A program made the translations under genes and the position numbers. 64,000 nt of DNA from Strix aluco. Taxonomy: Eukaryota > Chordata > Aves > Strigiformes > Strigidae. This document shows positions 36,360-64,000 of this stretch, piece by piece (the stretch's first letter is position 1; each line of letters starts with the position of its first letter). The stretch spans positions 13,060,325 to 13,124,324 of the forward strand of contig NC_133971.1 in assembly GCF_031877795.1 (NCBI RefSeq). Direction: 5' to 3'. The notes beneath the pieces were generated by a model. That model was not told the origin of the DNA. It made no database searches and saw nothing but the letters and a program-made list of their open reading frames with translations.

Positions 36360-39300
36360 TAGGATCAGGGTATAGTTCGTAACTTTTTCATGTTTATTTG
36401 CATCTTTCATATCAAATTAATCCTCTTCACAGTACAGAAATCTTTGACAGAGGAAAAAGTCAGAAATCCTAAACTATGGGTAAACTCTTCAATCATAGGT
36501 ACATGCATCAAAATTTAGATTGTTATGATACTATTTGCTATGACAGTGTTTGTAATCTAGCTCTGTCCTTGAACAATGGTTGTGTTTACATGTCTTCAGT
36601 ATATAAGAGCAATGATCAGCTCTTGAAATGCTAGTGTATGAAGTCCTGTGCAACTTATTTGGCATTGCCAACAATGTTTTTTTCTTTCAGTGTTTGCTTT
36701 CTCATTATTTTACCCTAGGGAGCCTGTTTCTGGCTTCATTTTTACCCAAAGTCCTACAAACATTACTACTTCTACTGAAATACTTAGTTTAAAATAAATT
36801 ATGGCAGTCTTTTCAACTAAGCTTGTGTCAGGTGGTTCTGATGCAGTCCTCAAGGAAAGCTCACACAACTTCTCAGGCTGTTGTGAATCTGTGGCTAGAT
36901 ACAGTCCTGTTCTATGTTGGATAGTTAAGTCTACTCTAAATACAGGAACATTAACTTGACTGTTGATGTTCACATAACACCACTGCACTCATACAAGACT
37001 CAGGAGTTTATGGTTCTGGTAACTTCATTCATGAAATGAGATGTGGTGAATGCTCATCAAATTCAGTCCCTCAAAAGCTGCTACCACTAGGAAGTTTATC
37101 TTCAGTGAGATAATGGGCTATCTTCAGGGAGCGATATGAAAAATTCTATAGTAAGTTAAGTGTAGCACATCTCTATTCCGATAGGACCTTAACAAAAGGA
37201 AAAAAATGCAAGTTTACTATAATTCATTCTCAAAGATTTAGATTTTTATTGAAAAGAATTTTCTCGGCAACTCAAATTGCAGCAGCTCATGAATTGTTTC
37301 CATTAAAAGAGCCCTTTCTAAGAAATCTTTACATAACATCTACACCTACTCCAACAGTTCAGAGTAAGAACTATCTCAGAATAAAAACCTCATGTCCACA
37401 TAGTCCACAATAAATTTGAAGATAGCATACAGTAAGACGATATCAAGTGATAAAACTATTTTTCAGTTAGCCTAGACATACTGGTTTTGAGCTGAGATTC
37501 TTTAAAGAAAGCCACAACACAGTCACTGGATGCTGTATTTACTTGATTTCACAATTGAGTCAAAATCCTATGAAAAGTTATTTAGTCTTTTCAAATAATC
37601 CTCATAGTTAGTAATGCTTGAGTGAGTTCTAGTTGAGGAAATATTCCAATTACATATTGCGTAAGTCAGTACACTAAAAACTAAAGTTCAGTAAAACTGG
37701 TGAAACAAGCTTAAATTTATAACTAAAGCTGTTTATATGTAGTATGAATGTATAATACAAACAAACCTCTTAGTGTACCTGTTTACACTGAAGAGTTCAC
37801 AGATTAATGCAACACTTTCACAGTTATTTCAAGTCATCTTAAATAAATTCCATTTAAAAATGCCTTTATGGTAGCATTCCATGTATCGCAAACAATCCTT
37901 TGTACTCAAAAATAGGCACGAGTGAGAATTTTTCCTCTGCCCTCAAATGTAATGTTACAAAAAATCCAAACTGGTCGCCTTGAATATTTTAAAAGTAGAA
38001 CTACTGAGAGGCATGTATAACTGAAGCATAAGCCAGCTAAAGATAAAACTACAGAATCAGGATTTTTCTGTAAAGAATGCATGTCTTCTCTGTTAAAAAT
38101 ATTCCAGGAAAAGGTATTTACCATGCTTAGCAGAACTTGTTCATATTTTCAAGAGAGCTATGAAGGGACAATCAGCCCTAACTAGGTATGGGACTGCTCT
38201 GCAGTACAGGCTAAGCAGATGCTCAAGTCAGAGCAGCCAACAGTCTATTGTGCAAGAAGTTACAGGCTGGGAAGGATGAACAATTTTTAGTTCGGTAGGT
38301 GGAAGAAAATACCTTTCACTTTGTTGTAAACTATTTCCAAATTTATCAGGTCATCTGAAGAAAGAGTAAATACCCCTTCTCAGTATCTATGTACATATAT
38401 AGGCATTGAGGCCCATTTCACAAACCTTTAACTACTTTGAAGCTTAGTGTTCTTTCTGTTACTATTCAGGTCATTAGACTTGCTGAATCTGAAGCTGCAT
38501 TTAACACCATTTACATGAAATTTAAGTAACAAGCGAGAACTACAAATAAGTGTCATTATGACAAAGTATTTACCTTAACTGTTTCCTCTTGAAGAAAATT
38601 GCAAATGTACTGAAGTATTTGTTTATACATTCTTGGCTTTACCTAAAGCCTAAAGTGGGATAACATCATAAAATTGATAATATTACAATAAAAGCCATAG
38701 CCACGAATAATAGGATACATTTTCTTTGCCAGGCGAGGTTCAAAGCTCTCACAGGTAAACACGCTTTTCAGTGTGGCAAAAATATCTACCCATCTGTGAA
38801 ACAACACTGCTCACTTCCACTGTCTGGTTCTCCTGATTCACCTCTACTCCAGTAAGAAAAGTGATGATACGCAGTTTTGATCTATTGGTCGTGCTCTTTG
38901 TAGCTCCTCTACTGACATGAAGAGGTCCATGGCATGGCTTCTTCAATTGGCAGTGGCTGTGTACTTAAAGAGGAGAGACAAAGATTGTGGTGCACATACC
39001 AGACAGATAAAACCGTTAGCAGAGTTGCATGTGCAGCAGAAAAAGAGGCATCACTAAGTTGTTGCAACCTTTTCTAAATTTAAACACCTCTACACTCATT
39101 TCATGGGTTTATGAATAAGTAATCTTCAGAAATGAAGGCTTTGGTAACAGTTCCATGTAGAAGATACAGTAAGAACTGAAAAATCTATTTATGGAAAGTT
39201 TATACTGGATTATACCATCTGTTCTTCTAAGAGTTATAATTAGTGTGCACTGCTTTTACATTCTGTTATTTAATATTTGAAGGCTACTACCTTAATCTGG

Positions 39301-40215
39301 AAGCATGACTTCTACGTAAGAGTACACAGCTGGATTGACATTATACCACACTACTTCTTTAAGAAGTTTTTATTTTTTTAAACTTCATTTGACTTCTTGA
39401 GGAGTAAACTTAATCTCTAAAGGCAGATTATGTCCTCAGGCATGCACAAAACACTTCCACCTCAGTATCACTATAGCCTGTCCATAAATAATTTAGCATG
39501 TGTCCGATTAACAAAAAAACCCAAATAATCTCTTCCCCCTCAACTAGAAAATGACTAGCTAAACAATGCCACAGCCCCCTAGCCCTGCAACACTGTTCCC
39601 CATTATCAGTTTTCTTTGCCCAGTTATACTGCCTTCTGGTAACAAACAGGGAAGCTAATAAATAATGAGGGAAACATTTCCTTTTTGTGGAGTATTTGCA
39701 AGTGATTTTCAATGCCACCTTTAGATGAATGCATTCTTTAGTCAGAAATAAATGGTGCTACTCTTTAATATCTAACAGAGCTGGCTATCCTAATAACTTG
39801 AGACAGATTTCGGAATAGTTTCCTGGGAAAGTATTTCTAAACCATTCAAAATTTTTCTGACAACAATTAACTACTGTAACCTTGTTATAATTATGACATG
39901 AACTCCAATGCATATTTTATCAGGGAAGAATTTTAAATCGTAACAACTAACCTATAATTTCACCAAAAATAATTTCAAGGCACCCTTGTAACAAACCCAT
40001 ACCATTACTTGTAAATGTATCAGATTTCAAAAACACTGTAACAGCACAAGTTTACTGAACCAATTATCCAATCTAGGATAAAGGCTTATATTTTGTTCTA
40101 ACCACCAAGTTAAATAAAGTCCCCTCTTCAGACAGCAGACCTGGCAACAACATCCTAAATCGTGCAAACAAAACAAAACAGTAAACTACAACCTTAAGTT
40201 GTAGCTACTGTAAAA

Positions 40216-63543
<23,328 letters not shown>

Positions 63544-64000
63544 CTTAGGGAGGGCGGAGCAAAGCGGCCGACAGCAGGAAGGAGCCCGGTGCCGGCAGGA
63601 AGGAGCCCGCCTCAGGCACCGCCCCTACGGGCGCATGCGCTCCCCGGCCGCCACCGCGGGCTGGTCTGCTCCCGCCTCCTTCGATACGCACCGCAGCACT
63701 GTGGTTCCCATCGTGCCGTGCCGCACGACACGCCCCAGCAGGCCGAGGAGGCGGCGGTGGCCCCGCGGAACGCCCCCGGGGCACCGGCCCGCCCCGCCCG
63801 CGGCCGGCAGTGCGTTCTGGGGGCTGTAGTGTCGCCCGCCGTGGCGGCGGCGCGCTGCATGCTGGGACAGCTGCTTCCGCCTCGGCGGTATCTGCTGCGC
63901 CCGGGCCTCGCGTTCGCCCTCGCCCTCGCCCTGCCTCTCCCGGCCGAGCGCTTTCCGCCACCGGCAGCGTTTTGGCCCGTCTGCCCTCCCGTAGGGGCGA
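63544..64000. promoter_or_regulatory. CpG-rich bidirectional promoter, TRIM23 / probably TRAPPC13
   Basis: GC- and CpG-rich sequence from about 63,080 to the window end covers TRIM23 exon 1 and continues upstream. It holds a perfect palindromic NRF1-type site GCGCATGCGC at 63631-63640. ZNF143/SBS-type motifs are ACTGTGGTTCCCATCGTGC at 63698-63716 (+), and ACTACAGCCCCCAGAACGCA read on the minus strand at 63811-63830. A shorter relative, TCCCAGCATGCA on the minus strand, lies at 63856-63867. In mammals TRAPPC13 starts head-to-head with TRIM23 here. No TRAPPC13 coding start was recognised before position 64000, so only its promoter or 5' UTR can be in view; that gene assignment is inference from conserved order. 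Confidence 0.75.

Larger units (their letters stand above)
35665..40215. other. Tail-to-tail 3' UTR region between PPWD1 and TRIM23
   Basis: No coding exon was seen in this 4.5 kb between the two convergent stop codons. The PPWD1 3' UTR starts at 35,665 and is interrupted after ~35 bases by an antisense LTR. The first plausible PPWD1 poly(A) signal beyond it is ATTAAA at 36354-36359, followed by T/GT-rich sequence. On the minus strand AATAAA occurs at 39374-39369 and 37250-37245, so the TRIM23 3' UTR may run 0.8-3 kb past its stop. It could also reach the signals near 36,398 or 36,356, in which case the two transcripts would overlap. Short ORFs here (for example 36710-36988 and 38749-38946) show no recognisable protein. 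Confidence 0.6.

Noticed and set aside
63545-63961. Minus-strand ORF of 138 codons upstream of TRIM23
   Set aside because: Low-complexity Gly/Arg/Pro/Ala typical of any frame through a CpG island; no conserved protein and the position is promoter.

Overview
The window is avian nuclear DNA. Intron-rich vertebrate genes are interspersed with CR1 LINEs, which carry the bird-type 3' end with ATTCTATG-like repeats, and with solo LTRs whose ends read like the GTTTTGGCTGGGAT / GGTTTAACCCCAGCCAGCAACTAAG families common in songbirds and other neoavian genomes. There is no bacterial or viral gene organisation. The gene order (CENPK, PPWD1, TRIM23, then the TRAPPC13 promoter) matches human 5q12. From general knowledge this segment lies on the bird Z chromosome, but nothing in the sequence itself proves Z, so that is inference.

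Layout. 1-19,100: 5' part of CENPK on the minus strand. Six coding exons can be read by splice sites and homology; the last ~110 codons lie beyond position 1 and the start-codon exon was not found. Its introns hold three CR1 copies at 7.1-12.6 kb and one at 18.1-18.8 kb. 18,850-19,730: CpG-rich bidirectional promoter shared by CENPK (leftwards) and PPWD1 (rightwards). 19,300-35,664: complete PPWD1 in 11 coding exons, 656 codons, all joins in frame. Its introns hold five solo LTRs, and a sixth LTR sits in the presumed 3' UTR. 35,665-40,215: tail-to-tail region holding the PPWD1 3' UTR and the likely TRIM23 3' UTR. 40,216-63,543: complete TRIM23 on the minus strand in 11 coding exons, 581 codons. 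Two CR1 fragments and one solo LTR lie in its large intron. 63,544-64,000: second CpG-rich bidirectional promoter, with an NRF1-type palindrome and ZNF143-type motifs, probably shared with TRAPPC13, whose coding sequence is not reached.

The genes are housekeeping genes with unrelated jobs: CENPK in the constitutive centromere complex, PPWD1 in the spliceosome, TRIM23 as a ubiquitin ligase/ARF GTPase. They share divergent promoters rather than a pathway. I found no convincing new biological system. The points most worth a second look are a codon-pure Lys-Asn-acidic repeat in PPWD1 exon 1, an antisense LTR with its own TATA, CCAAT and poly(A) signals in the PPWD1 3' UTR, inverted CR1 and LTR pairs inside transcribed introns, and clustered ZNF143/NRF1-like motifs upstream of TRIM23.
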